A stretch of DNA of 16,220 nt from CAZHDI01 sp964531285 (GTDB lineage: Bacteria; Pseudomonadota; Alphaproteobacteria; JAJFIK01): assembly GCA_964531285.1 (NCBI GenBank), contig CAZHDI010000077.1, positions 1 to 16,220 of the forward strand, given 5' to 3'. Every line of letters starts with the position of its first letter. The first letter of the stretch is position 1. Shown here one piece after another: positions 1-8,729 of this stretch. Below the pieces are notes generated by a model. That model ran no database searches. It was given only the letters and a program-made list of their open reading frames with translations, and was not told the DNA's origin. Position numbers and translations under genes: made by a program.

Positions 1-1991
1 TCGAGGCCGAGGCCGCCATGCTCGGCCAGCCGGTGTCGATGCTGATCCCCGAGGTCATCGGCTTCAAGCTCACCGGCAAGCTCAAGGACGGCGTGACCGC
101 GACCGACCTTGTGCTGACGGTCACCGAAATGCTCCGCAAGAAAGGCGTCGTCGGCAAGTTCGTCGAGTTCTACGGCCAGGGCCTCGACACGATCTCGCTG
201 GAAGACAAGGCGACCATCGCGAATATGTCGCCCGAATTCGGCTCCACCTGCGCCTGGTTCCCGGTCGATGCCGATACCCTGCGCTACATGACCGCCACGG
301 GCCGCGATCCGGAGCGCATTGCGCTGGTCGAAGCCTATTGCAAGGCGCAAGGCCTGTTCCGTGACACCGACACGCCGGACCCGGAGTTCACGGACACGCT
401 GAGCCTGGATCTGGGCACGGTCGAACCCTCGATTGCCGGGCCGAAGCGCCCGCAAGACCGCATCGCGGTGTCGAAAGCCGCCGCCGGTTTTGCCGAGACC
501 CTCTCAAAAGAGTACGGCAAGGGCGCCGAAGCCGATAAGCGCGTGCCGGTGCCGGGCCGCAATTACACGCTCGGGCACGGCGATGTGGTGATCGCCGCGA
601 TCACCTCCTGCACCAACACCTCGAACCCCAGTGTCATGATCGGCGCCGGCCTCCTGGCCGAAAAAGCCGTCGCCAAGGGGCTGTCAACCAAGCCGTGGGT
701 CAAGACGTCCCTGGCGCCGGGCAGTCAGGTGGTCACCGACTATCTTGCCAAGGCCGGCGTCCAGACCGCGCTTGATACGCTCGGCTTCAATCTGGTGGGC
801 TATGGCTGCACCACCTGCATCGGCAATTCCGGCCCGCTTCCCGACGATATCAGCCAGGCGATCACCGAGGGCGATCTCGCCGTGGCCGCCGTTCTGTCGG
901 GCAACCGGAACTTCGAGGGCCGGGTCAATCCGCTGACCCGGGCGAACTATCTGGCCTCGCCGCCGCTCGTCGTCGCCTATGCCCTGGCCGGGTCGATGAA
1001 CGTCAATCTGGCCACGGATCCTCTGGGTCATGACGCCTCGGGCACGCCGGTCTATCTCAAGGACATCTGGCCGACCTCGCACGAAATCGCCGAAAGCATG
1101 CGCGCGTCCGTGACCTCCGACATGTTCCGCACCCGCTATGCCGATGTGTTCCGGGGCGATGAGGACTGGCGCAAGATCGAGGTCGCGGGCGGCCTCACCT
1201 ATGGCTGGAACGCGGACTCCACCTATGTGCAGCACCCGCCCTATTTCCAGGACATGGCGCCCAAGCCCGCCGCCATCGAGGGGGTTGCCGGCGCACGCAT
1301 CCTGGGTCTCTTCGCGGACTCCATCACGACCGACCACATCTCGCCGGCTGGATCGATCAAGAAGGACAGCCCCGCCGGCCGCTATCTCACCGATCACGGC
1401 GTCGATGTGCTGGACTTTAACTCCTACGGGTCGCGCCGGGGCAATCACGAGGTCATGATCCGGGGCACCTTCGCCAATATCCGTATCAAGAACGAGATGG
1501 TGCCAGGCGTCGAAGGCGGGGTGACGGTCCATCATCCCTCCGGCGAGCAAATGGCGATCTATGACGCGGCGATGAAATACATGGCCGAGGGCGTGCCGCT
1601 CGTGGTGGTCGCGGGCAAGGAGTATGGCTCAGGTTCATCGCGGGACTGGGCCGCCAAGGGCACACGTCTTCTGGGCGTGCGCGCGGTCATCGCCGAGAGC
1701 TTTGAGCGGATTCACCGCTCGAACCTGATCGGCATGGGCGTCCTGCCGCTCGAATTCATGGACGGCGCGACCCGCACGACCCTGAAGCTGACCGGCGCGG
1801 AGACCATCGATATTCTCGGCCTCGACGACAGTCTGAGCCCGCGCAAGACGCTCACCGCCCGTGTCCATTACGCGGACGGCACCGCGGCGGAAACCCCGGT
1901 GCGGGCGCGGATCGACACGCTCGACGAGCTGGAATACTTCCGGAACGGCGGCATTCTGCAATATGTGCTGCGCAATCTGAGCGCGGCATAA
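1..1991 (+). CDS. acnA: Aconitate hydratase A, 5'-truncated by window edge
   Basis: TCA-cycle aconitase that interconverts citrate and isocitrate through cis-aconitate, cytosolic, with a [4Fe-4S] cluster. The frame is open from base 3 (reading EAEAAMLGQP, an internal AcnA/IRP motif), so the ATG at 18 is not the true start; roughly 230 N-terminal residues lie outside the window. Counting from that ATG, the three cluster-ligand cysteines are visible: Cys198 in SCTNTS, and Cys264 and Cys267 in GYGCTTCIG. Downstream come GNRNFEGRVNP, the DSITTDHISPAG and FNSYGSRRGNHEVM segments, and the swivel-domain substrate loop GSGSSRDWAAKG. The C-terminal swivel domain is complete and the gene stops at TAA (1989-1991). 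It is followed by a strong terminator at 2020-2050, so it is probably the last gene of its transcript. The length and motifs place it in the AcnA/IRP class and not AcnB. Nothing appears broken in the visible part. Confidence 0.97.
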   Translation, partial: EAEAAMLGQPVSMLIPEVIGFKLTGKLKDGVTATDLVLTVTEMLRKKGVVGKFVEFYGQGLDTISLEDKATIANMSPEFGSTCAWFPVDADTLRYMTATGRDPERIALVEAYCKAQGLFRDTDTPDPEFTDTLSLDLGTVEPSIAGPKRPQDRIAVSKAAAGFAETLSKEYGKGAEADKRVPVPGRNYTLGHGDVVIAAITSCTNTSNPSVMIGAGLLAEKAVAKGLSTKPWVKTSLAPGSQVVTDYLAKAGVQTALDTLGFNLVGYGCTTCIGNSGPLPDDISQAITEGDLAVAAVLSGNRNFEGRVNPLTRANYLASPPLVVAYALAGSMNVNLATDPLGHDASGTPVYLKDIWPTSHEIAESMRASVTSDMFRTRYADVFRGDEDWRKIEVAGGLTYGWNADSTYVQHPPYFQDMAPKPAAIEGVAGARILGLFADSITTDHISPAGSIKKDSPAGRYLTDHGVDVLDFNSYGSRRGNHEVMIRGTFANIRIKNEMVPGVEGGVTVHHPSGEQMAIYDAAMKYMAEGVPLVVVAGKEYGSGSSRDWAAKGTRLLGVRAVIAESFERIHRSNLIGMGVLPLEFMDGATRTTLKLTGAETIDILGLDDSLSPRKTLTARVHYADGTAAETPVRARIDTLDELEYFRNGGILQYVLRNLSAA

Positions 1992-2019
1992 CCAATACCC
2001 GGTCAAAGTGCCGGACCAG

Positions 2020-2050
2020 GGGGCAGGATCATCCATCCTGCCCCTTTTTT
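2020..2050 (+). terminator. Rho-independent terminator of acnA
   Basis: A perfect 10-bp stem, GGGGCAGGAT (2020-2029) with ATCCTGCCCC (2035-2044), closes a 5-nt loop (CATCC) and is followed at once by six T (2045-2050). It lies 29 bases after the acnA stop codon. Confidence 0.93.
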
Positions 2051-2088
2051 CATGGCGCGGCCCCGTCTGCTGCGGTACTCGAAACAAG

Positions 2089-2103
2089 CGTCTCAACGAG
2101 ACG
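2089..2103. promoter_or_regulatory. Inverted repeat upstream of the DUF1223 gene
   Basis: CGTCTC-AAC-GAGACG is a perfect 6-bp inverted repeat with a 3-nt spacer, 39 bases before the ATG at 2143. It could be an operator half-site pair or a small leader hairpin. No regulator is encoded next to it, and no convincing -35/-10 pair was found around it, so the function is only suggested by its position. Confidence 0.25.
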
Positions 2104-2142
2104 TGACTTTCGAATGGCCAACCCCGCTCCTATTCTTTGAAG

Positions 2143-2958
2143 ATGACAACCCTGGATCCATCTCATCATCGGCTCGGCTTCAAAGGCGGCTTGCACATTG
2201 TCTGCGCCACCGCGTTCGGTCTTGCTTTGGCAACGGTGCCTTCAGCGGCGTCAGCCGGTGACACGCCGCAGAGCGTTCGCGCGCCCATCGTGGTCGAACA
2301 GTTCACCAGCCAAAGCTGTCCCAAATGCCCCCCCGCCGATGCGTTTCTCGTCGAACTGGCCGGTCATGACGACGTGATCGCCCTGAGCCTGCCGGTCGAT
2401 ATGTGGGATTTCATGGGCAGCAAGGATGAACTGGCCAAGCCCGAGCACACCAAACGTCACAAGGCCTACAACAAGCGCCTGCGGGGCCGCTCGGCCTTCA
2501 CGCCGCAAGTGATCATCGACGGCACGGATTTCGAGGCCGGCAGTCGGCGTACCCGGATCACCGATATCATCGAGGACCACCGTATCAATCCGGGCTATGC
2601 GATTCCGGTCGATGCCACTGTGAATAACGGCATCATCCGTGCAGAGATCGGTCAGGGTCTGCCTGGCAGTGCACCGGCAACCGTCTATCTGTTCGCCTAC
2701 CGCTCTCATTGGAACACCGAAATCAAGAGCGGCGCCAATAAGGGCCGGGCGATCGACTATGCGAATGTGGTGTTCGCTATTGAGGATCTTGGCACCTGGA
2801 CCGGCGGCCCGCTGACCGTCAGCGCGCCGGTCCCTTCGGATGAGGACGGCCCGCCCGAGGGTCTCGCCCTGATCGTTCAAACCGATGGCCTTGGGCCGAT
2901 TGTCGGCGCCGCCCAGATCGATCTTACCGCACCGGCCGCACGCCAGGACGCCATCTGA
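2143..2958 (+). CDS. DUF1223 family secreted thioredoxin-fold protein
   Basis: A 271-residue protein of the DUF1223 family, which has a thioredoxin-like fold and is common in alphaproteobacteria; its biochemical role is not established. The ATG at 2143 is preferred over an in-frame TTG two codons earlier (2137), although neither has a good Shine-Dalgarno. Residues 1-38 look like a Sec signal peptide: an extended polar start, a hydrophobic stretch (about 18-33) and an ASA cleavage site before GDT, so export to the periplasm is inferred. The family hallmark follows as EQFTSQSCPKCPPAD, with a CxxC pair at Cys59 and Cys62. The rest matches the family layout, with conserved HxxYN-type and FTPQVIIDG segments around residues 105-130. 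The gene stands alone between the acnA terminator and the convergent htpG, with only 10 bases between the two stop codons. A disulfide or redox role is plausible from the CxxC but unproven. Confidence 0.88.
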   Translation: MTTLDPSHHRLGFKGGLHIVCATAFGLALATVPSAASAGDTPQSVRAPIVVEQFTSQSCPKCPPADAFLVELAGHDDVIALSLPVDMWDFMGSKDELAKPEHTKRHKAYNKRLRGRSAFTPQVIIDGTDFEAGSRRTRITDIIEDHRINPGYAIPVDATVNNGIIRAEIGQGLPGSAPATVYLFAYRSHWNTEIKSGANKGRAIDYANVVFAIEDLGTWTGGPLTVSAPVPSDEDGPPEGLALIVQTDGLGPIVGAAQIDLTAPAARQDAI

Positions 2959-2968
2959 CGATGTCGGC

Positions 2969-4909
2969 TTACTGGCCAGCCAAAGATCGGGTCAACGCGG
3001 ATTGAAGCCGGCTTGCGAATTGCGCCGTGTCGGCAATGGACTCACCCTGTTGCACCCGCGCCAGATCGTAAAGCAGATGTGCCACCTCATCCACGGTGCC
3101 GTCTACCCCGCCTTCGGCGCGCGCCGCTAGGGATTTGATCAGATCATGCCCGGGATTGATCTCAAGCACGCGAGCCGAGGGAAGCTCCTGGCCCTGAAGT
3201 TTCAGGATCTTCTCGATATGCATGTCGAGACCGGTATCGTCCGCAACCAGACAAACCGCGCTTTCGGTGAGGCGGTCTGACTTGCGCACCGCCTTGACCT
3301 CTTCGCCCAAAGCCTGCTGGAACGCGGCAATCAACACCGCCAGCCCCTTCTCGCCGGCGCTATCGGCCTCCTCCTTGGGGTCCGATTGGAAATCGGCCGC
3401 GCCGCGGGTCACCGATTTGAACGGCTTGCCGTCATAACCCGACACGGCCGCGACCCAGAAGGCATCCACAGGGTCCGACAGCAGCAGCACCTCGATATCC
3501 CGCGACCGGTATCCTTCCAATTGAGGGCTGGACGCGACCGACGCCGGGCTTTCGCCGGTAATATAATAGATGGCCGTCTGATTGTCCTGAAGCCCCTCGA
3601 CATAATCCTTCAGAGAGCGGACCGACTCGCCGGATTTCGTCGTTTTGAAGCGCGCCAGATCCAGGATCTGATCGCGCCGCTCGGCGTCTTCATAAAGACC
3701 CTCCTTCAGGACCGGACCGAAGGCGGACCAGAATGCCTCGAACCGCTCCGGCTCATGCGACGCGATCTTGGTCAATTCGGACAGCACGCGCTTGGTCACC
3801 GCGCTGCCGATGGTGCGCACCAGCGGATTGTTCTGAAGCATTTCACGGCTGATCGTGAGCGGAATATCGCTGGAATCGATCACGCCGCGCGCAAAACGCA
3901 GATAGGGCGGCAGGATCGGCGCGTCTCCGGTAATGAACACGCGGTTGACATAAAGCTTCACACGGCACTGGCGCTCCGGCTCGTAAAGATCGAGCGGCTT
4001 GTCGGTCGGAATGAACAACAGCACGGTGTATTCATGCCGGCCTTCTGCTCGGTAGTGAATCGTGTGCCAGGGGTCGTCAAAGCCCGGCGAGACATGATGA
4101 TAAAACTCTTTGTACTGCTCGTCCGTGATATCGCTGCGCGCGCGGGTCCAGATCGCCGTGCCCTCATTGACGACCTCTTCACCATCCGCCGCGCCATCGG
4201 CCTCCGCGGTCTCGGTCTCGGCGTCTTTCCCGCCGGCTTTAAGCGAGATGGGGAACGAAATATGGTTCGAATAGCCCCGGATAATGCCGCGCACCGTCAC
4301 CGGATCGAGATACTGGGCATCGTCTTCGCGGATCTGGAGGGTGATCGCCGTCCCCCGTGCCGACGGCAGATCGGCAAGATCAGCCGGCTTCACATCGAAC
4401 GATCCCTGGCCATCGGATTCCCAGGCATGGGCCTCGTTGGAACCGGCCCGGGCGCTCACCACACGGACGAAATCCGACACCATAAAGCACGAATAGAACC
4501 CGACGCCGAACTTGCCGATCAGCGCTACCGCCTCGCCCTCTCCCGCGCCGGCCTTCTGGCTGTCCGCAAGCGCCGACGCAAAGGCATCGGTGCCGGATTT
4601 GGCGATGGTGCCGAGATTCTCGATCAACTCGTCCCGGGTCATGCCGATGCCGTTATCGGCAATGGTGAGGGTCCCGGCGTCCGCATCAAGCGTGATGCGA
4701 ATGGCGAACTCTGGATCGTCGGCAATCAGCGCCGGCTCGGTGACCGCCCGATAGCGCAGCTTGTCGCAGGCATCGGAGGCATTGGAAATCAGCTCCCGGA
4801 GAAAAACCTCCTTCTCCGAATAGACCGAATGCACCATGAGATGAAGAAGGCGGGTGATCTCGGCCTGAAAATCGTGGCGCTCACCGGATTGCGACTCGGG
4901 CGTGCTCAT
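2969..4909 (-). CDS. htpG: Molecular chaperone HtpG (bacterial Hsp90)
   Basis: Cytosolic ATP-dependent chaperone that remodels client proteins as a dimer. At 646 residues it is slightly longer than the usual 620-635. The N-terminal GHKL ATPase domain shows RELISNASDACDKLRY (38-53), DNGIGM (85-90), GTIAKSGT (100-107) and GKFGVGFYS (132-140). The middle domain carries the catalytic-loop segment SREMLQNNPLVR, and a dimerisation domain completes the protein. An acidic linker, rich in Glu, Asp and Ala (about 228-245), separates the N and middle domains and probably explains the extra length. The ATG at 4909 has an excellent ribosome site (AGAGGTGAT, about 4 bases upstream). The gene follows the DUF4340 gene by 19 bases on the same strand, which suggests that it is the last gene of the ABC/Gld-like transcript. 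It may also have its own heat-shock promoter, but I saw only a partial -10-like element. Confidence 0.98.
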   Translation of the reverse strand: MSTPESQSGERHDFQAEITRLLHLMVHSVYSEKEVFLRELISNASDACDKLRYRAVTEPALIADDPEFAIRITLDADAGTLTIADNGIGMTRDELIENLGTIAKSGTDAFASALADSQKAGAGEGEAVALIGKFGVGFYSCFMVSDFVRVVSARAGSNEAHAWESDGQGSFDVKPADLADLPSARGTAITLQIREDDAQYLDPVTVRGIIRGYSNHISFPISLKAGGKDAETETAEADGAADGEEVVNEGTAIWTRARSDITDEQYKEFYHHVSPGFDDPWHTIHYRAEGRHEYTVLLFIPTDKPLDLYEPERQCRVKLYVNRVFITGDAPILPPYLRFARGVIDSSDIPLTISREMLQNNPLVRTIGSAVTKRVLSELTKIASHEPERFEAFWSAFGPVLKEGLYEDAERRDQILDLARFKTTKSGESVRSLKDYVEGLQDNQTAIYYITGESPASVASSPQLEGYRSRDIEVLLLSDPVDAFWVAAVSGYDGKPFKSVTRGAADFQSDPKEEADSAGEKGLAVLIAAFQQALGEEVKAVRKSDRLTESAVCLVADDTGLDMHIEKILKLQGQELPSARVLEINPGHDLIKSLAARAEGGVDGTVDEVAHLLYDLARVQQGESIADTAQFASRLQSALTRSLAGQ

Positions 4910-4928
4910 GGATCACCTCTTTTTGCGT

Positions 4929-6002
4929 TTATGGGGCCGTCCCAGCGGCGCTGTCGCCCTGGCTCGTCACAAGATCGGCCAGTGGCTTGGCGAATTGATT
5001 GGCGGTATAGGGCGGCACCTTGAAGGCAAAGCGAGACGCCAGTTCATTGATCTCTTCGATCCGCACCGCCTGATCCTCCGCACCCGACGCATCGGCAATC
5101 AGCCAGTCGCCGTCGGCCGCCCGAATGAGGCGCGCCGTCACGGTGACGCCGTCGAACCCTTCAAGAACGACCGCCGGTGCGGTGTCCGGTACGGTCAGAT
5201 CGCCGCGCGGGCGCACGTCGTCGATCGTCAGATCACCCAGAACGCCCGCCGCCGCATTCACCGCATAGGTGCTGGTTGGGGCCTGATCCGGCGCCAGCCC
5301 GGCAATGGTGAACGACGGCGCCGCCTCGTCGGCCCGCTCCAGACGATAGGTCCGCCCTTCGCCCGGCGCGATCACAGCTGTCTTGACCGCCTCGCGCGGC
5401 ATCGCCAGATCCGGCGCGCGCAGCCAGCCGCCCATGTCCGTCTCAACCGCCAGACTGCCCGACGCCAGCCAGGTTTGATCCTCACCCGGACGACGCACAT
5501 GAACGCGCGTCTGTCCGGCGATTGTCCCTGCCTGATCTTCGCTGCCGACAAGGAGTTCGGCCAGAACCGCGCCATCCGCCGTTGTCAGACGCACCAGCGT
5601 TCCATCGCCGCCATCCTGCGGCGCGCGCAAAGACAGGGCCTCATGCCAGTCAGGATTGGCGGTTTTGAGCGCCACGGTTTCAAGACTGCGCAGACCTTCC
5701 AGCACCCGGCGCACCGGCGCCAGCCGGGCCGGAAACCCGTCTTTGTCCGGAAGCACCCAATCGCCCGTTTCATTGACCTCAATCCGGATCGCCGCGTCCC
5801 GGGTGGTGATCTCGAGCCGCGCCGCCGTGGGCAGCACGGCACTCAGGTCCGGAAAGAGCGGCGCACGAACGATCTCCGGCGCCCGGCGCTCGGTCTCGGC
5901 TTCGACCGAAAAGAACGCCAGCACCGTCATGACGGCTGTGACCGCCGCCAGGATCACCAGCATTCGCGAGCGGGTATCGAGCGCTTTGAACGTGTCGATC
6001 AT
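4929..6002 (-). CDS. DUF4340 domain-containing membrane-anchored protein
   Basis: A 357-residue protein of the DUF4340 family, which is regularly encoded beside Gld-like ABC transporters; its molecular function is unknown. A short cytoplasmic N terminus (MIDTFKALDTRSR) leads into one transmembrane segment at about residues 13-32 (MLVILAAVTAVMTVLAFF). A large region rich in beta-strand-like sequence follows and is probably periplasmic. It contains repeated patterns of the form ARLEITTRD / DWVLPDKDGFPA / TLVRLTTADGAVLAELLVG / GDWLIAD, typical of DUF4340. The ATG at 6002 lies 10 bases after the stop of the GldG-like gene and has a purine-rich ribosome site (GGGAGGGGGA), so the two are co-transcribed. 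htpG begins 19 bases after its stop. From context it is inferred to be an extracytoplasmic accessory to the ABC system. No catalytic residues can be named. Confidence 0.87.
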   Translation of the reverse strand: MIDTFKALDTRSRMLVILAAVTAVMTVLAFFSVEAETERRAPEIVRAPLFPDLSAVLPTAARLEITTRDAAIRIEVNETGDWVLPDKDGFPARLAPVRRVLEGLRSLETVALKTANPDWHEALSLRAPQDGGDGTLVRLTTADGAVLAELLVGSEDQAGTIAGQTRVHVRRPGEDQTWLASGSLAVETDMGGWLRAPDLAMPREAVKTAVIAPGEGRTYRLERADEAAPSFTIAGLAPDQAPTSTYAVNAAAGVLGDLTIDDVRPRGDLTVPDTAPAVVLEGFDGVTVTARLIRAADGDWLIADASGAEDQAVRIEEINELASRFAFKVPPYTANQFAKPLADLVTSQGDSAAGTAP

Positions 6003-6012
6003 GTCCCCCTCC

Positions 6013-7998
6013 CTATGCCCGCGCGCCGGCGGCGGCCAGACCGGTCCGCGCGCGGCGGCGCTTGGCCCGCAACCACGCCAACCCGACCGCGAGACCGGTC
6101 ACCAGAAGCGGCACAAACATGACATTGAAGAAGATCAGCCAGTTGCCCAGGGATTCGATCTCCGCGCGGAGCGACCGGCGCACCTCACGCAAGGAGCGGC
6201 GGGTCTCGATCATCTGTCCCCGGACACGATCCGCCAGCGCCTCCTCTTCAGGAGACAGGAACGCCCCGGCCGCCTGCTCGCCGCCCGTCTCGCGGCCCTG
6301 CAATTCGCGGAGCTGCGCCTCGGCGGCTTCCAATTCCATCTGGAGGGCCTGCTCGCGCTCCAGGAACTGACGCTCCGCCTTGCGCCGCAAATTGTCGACC
6401 ACCGTAAACGGACGATCGCCGCTCGCGCGGGTCCGCAGCGAGATAAGATCGTTCGATCCCATCAGATTTTCGACCGCATTCAAGATGAAATGGGCGTTGT
6501 CCGCGGTGGGAACGGCGATGCGCTGACCGAACAGATTTTGTTCGGCAACCCAGAGCCGGTCATCGAAAATGTCCGAGTCGGCCATGACGATCACATTGAT
6601 CGGACCGTCAGAAGCCGTCAGCCGGTCGCCCGCACGGGGCGCTGCATCCGCTGGCGCGTCGCCGGTTTCCGACGGGGCCGGCGGGCCATCCGGAAAGGCG
6701 GACGAGACCGGCCCGCTTATCCGGGCAGCCAGAACGTAATGCTCCGGTGTCGGCGCAAAGGTCGCGATCAGGTCGTCCGGCATGGGCTGGCCGGCCGCCC
6801 GCGCGCGGTCGATCAGCATGGATTGCGCGCTCGAGGTCAGCAGCGGCTGAAAACGGGTCTGCGCACCTTCCGCCTGCGACAGGGCGCCGGCCGTCGCAAG
6901 ATTGAGCACTTCAAGGTCCGCCGTAACCAGATCATCCTGCGCGGCATGGGTATCGGTCAGCCCGAGCCAGATCGGATAGGACGCCTGAACCATGCGCCCG
7001 CCCAGCGGCGCGCTGACCACCTGCGCGGCGCCCATATCCGAGACGACTTTCGAGGCATCGTAGTTAACGCCCCAGGCGCCGAGCAGGCGCGCCAGATCCG
7101 ACTGATCGACCGTACCCGGCACGGGCCGACCCATGGGCGCGCCCTGGCCGCTCACCTCCGAATACGGATCAAGAAACACGAGCGCCCGCCCGCCGGCCAG
7201 AACGAATTGATCGATGGCAAACAGCGCGGCCTCGGTCAACGGCTTGGGATGCGCGATCATCAGCACATCCACGCTGTCTGGCACGGCATCGAGATCCTGG
7301 TCCAGGATCTCGATCTCGAAGCGCTCGCGCAACTGCTCATAGACCAGGAACGGGCGCGCCTGACCCTGCATCGCGGCCTGAATGCCGCCGGGACCGGTCT
7401 CAAGCGGCAGGCTGCTGACGATCCCGAGCACGGGTTTCTTGGGCTCATTCAGCCGATGGATCATCTCGGTCAGGTCATATTCCAGGAACCGCGCGCGCTC
7501 TTGCGGAAAGAACGGCACGACCTCCCGCCCGTCGATGGCATTGGTGCCGACCAGACCGAAGAACAACAGGTCTCCGGTCTCGGTCTGGGCGCTGCGCAGG
7601 CCATGGGCGGTGGCGACATCCTCGGCGTCCGTGAACGGCTCGGGATCGATCACTTCCAGCTTGATCAGCCCGTTCGAGCGCGCCGCATATTCCTCCAGAA
7701 GATCGCGCACCCGGTCCGCATAAGTCCGGATCTGCGCGATATCGGCGCCGACGGTTTCCGAATAGAAAAATTGCAGCCGGATCGGCTCCTTCAGGGAGCG
7801 GATGGTGTTGAGCGTGCCCTGGCTCAAGGTGAACTGGCCGGTTTCGGTCAGATCGAGCCGGGCGCCGCGAAAGGTTGTGCCGGAGATGATATTCACCGCC
7901 AGGAACAGAACCACCAGCAGCCCGGCGACAAGGCCCGCATAGGCCCGCGCACTCAGATCGAAATTTTTGCGTGTCTGCGTCTCGCTCATGATCGTCAT
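6013..7998 (-). CDS. GldG-like ABC transporter auxiliary protein
   Basis: A 661-residue protein of the GldG / ABC-transporter auxiliary family (an ABC_transp_aux-type extracytoplasmic domain). The ATG at 7998 overlaps the permease stop as ATGA and is preferred; MSETQT at 7989 is a second candidate. A longer frame upstream, reaching 8220, is only antisense-like read-through inside the permease gene and is rejected as the start. One transmembrane helix sits near residues 20-39. The extracytoplasmic part carries the family feature of a putative substrate-binding fold with FYSETVGADIAQIRTYADRVRDLLEEY and LEVIDPEPFTDAEDVA. A charged, coiled-coil-like stretch (EREQALQMELEAAEAQLREL onward, about 540-610) comes before a second membrane helix near 620-640 and an Arg/Lys-rich tail. 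In Bacteroidetes, GldG is linked to gliding motility, but homologues outside that phylum occur in non-gliding bacteria, so no gliding role is claimed here. Confidence 0.88.
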   Translation of the reverse strand: MTIMSETQTRKNFDLSARAYAGLVAGLLVVLFLAVNIISGTTFRGARLDLTETGQFTLSQGTLNTIRSLKEPIRLQFFYSETVGADIAQIRTYADRVRDLLEEYAARSNGLIKLEVIDPEPFTDAEDVATAHGLRSAQTETGDLLFFGLVGTNAIDGREVVPFFPQERARFLEYDLTEMIHRLNEPKKPVLGIVSSLPLETGPGGIQAAMQGQARPFLVYEQLRERFEIEILDQDLDAVPDSVDVLMIAHPKPLTEAALFAIDQFVLAGGRALVFLDPYSEVSGQGAPMGRPVPGTVDQSDLARLLGAWGVNYDASKVVSDMGAAQVVSAPLGGRMVQASYPIWLGLTDTHAAQDDLVTADLEVLNLATAGALSQAEGAQTRFQPLLTSSAQSMLIDRARAAGQPMPDDLIATFAPTPEHYVLAARISGPVSSAFPDGPPAPSETGDAPADAAPRAGDRLTASDGPINVIVMADSDIFDDRLWVAEQNLFGQRIAVPTADNAHFILNAVENLMGSNDLISLRTRASGDRPFTVVDNLRRKAERQFLEREQALQMELEAAEAQLRELQGRETGGEQAAGAFLSPEEEALADRVRGQMIETRRSLREVRRSLRAEIESLGNWLIFFNVMFVPLLVTGLAVGLAWLRAKRRRARTGLAAAGARA

Positions 7999-8729
7999 CC
8001 CGCCCGCTTGGTGTCGATGACAAGCATAGTCACCGTCAGCCAGACACCGATCAGGGATACAAAGAACACCAGATCGCGCAGATCGATGACACCTTCGGTG
8101 ATGGACTCGAACCGTTCCAGGAAGCTGAACCCGGCCACGGCACTGACCAGGGCCTGAGGCGCCCAGCCGCTGAACGCGTCGAGCACTAACGGCAATCCGC
8201 TGACCGTGAACAGGAAGCACACGACCACGGATACCACGAACGCAATCACCTGATTGTTCGTGAACGCCGAAATACAGGACCCGATAGCGAGATAGCCGCC
8301 GGCCATCAGCAGGCTGCCGATATAGGAGGCGAGGATCACGCCATTATCCGGATCGCCCAGATAATTCACCGTGATCCAGATCGGCAGGGTTCCCGCCAGG
8401 GCGATCCCGGCGAACGCCCAGGCCGCCAAATATTTGCCGACCACGCTGGCCCAGATCGGAATCGGCAGCGTCAAGAGGACCTCGATGGTCCCGGCCTTCT
8501 GCTCTTCGGCCCACAAGCGCATGGAAATCGCGGGAATCAGAAACAGGTAGAGCCACGGATGGAACGCAAAAAAGCTTTCCAGATCCGCCTGACCGCGCTG
8601 ATAAAACCCGCCGAGATAGAAGGTGAACGCGCCCATCGTGAACAGGAAAATCACGATGAACACATAAGCGAGCGGCGTCGCGAAATAGCCGCCCAGCTCG
8701 CGCTTGAAGATCGGCAGAACAGACTTCAT
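7995..8729 (-). CDS. ABC-2 type permease (GldF-like)
   Basis: The membrane subunit of an ABC transporter, 244 residues with six predicted transmembrane helices at about 18-40, 54-72, 92-118, 128-152, 158-182 and 215-240. The cytoplasmic coupling segment WAEEQKAGTIEVLLTLPI (residues 73-90) is the hallmark of the ABC-2/GldF branch. The start is the ATG at 8729, which overlaps the ATPase stop as ATGA; an upstream in-frame extension to 8837 lies within the ATPase gene and is not used. The stop likewise overlaps the GldG-like start by ATGA. This double overlap indicates translational coupling of ATPase, permease and auxiliary protein in equal amounts. The substrate is unknown; envelope or surface export is the usual inference for this family. 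Confidence 0.92.
   Translation of the reverse strand: MKSVLPIFKRELGGYFATPLAYVFIVIFLFTMGAFTFYLGGFYQRGQADLESFFAFHPWLYLFLIPAISMRLWAEEQKAGTIEVLLTLPIPIWASVVGKYLAAWAFAGIALAGTLPIWITVNYLGDPDNGVILASYIGSLLMAGGYLAIGSCISAFTNNQVIAFVVSVVVCFLFTVSGLPLVLDAFSGWAPQALVSAVAGFSFLERFESITEGVIDLRDLVFFVSLIGVWLTVTMLVIDTKRAG

Noticed and set aside
4928..4936. CCCCATAAA on the minus strand just before htpG, resembling a sigma-32 -10 element
   Set aside because: No CTTGAAA-like -35 was found at a suitable distance upstream, so a heat-shock promoter cannot be supported.
3386..5023. A 545-codon open frame on the plus strand, antisense to htpG
   Set aside because: It lies opposite a full-length HtpG with all family motifs. 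Its product is Arg/His/Gly-rich without recognisable domains, as expected for an antisense frame in GC-rich coding DNA.
5656..8157. An 833-codon plus-strand open frame opposite the DUF4340 and GldG-like genes
   Set aside because: It spans several real minus-strand genes, has no domain or ribosome site, and shows the Arg-rich composition of a shadow frame.
7999..8220. An N-terminal extension of the GldG-like protein
   Set aside because: It overlaps the permease gene in another frame; the ATGA-overlapping start at 7998 leads directly into the expected membrane helix.
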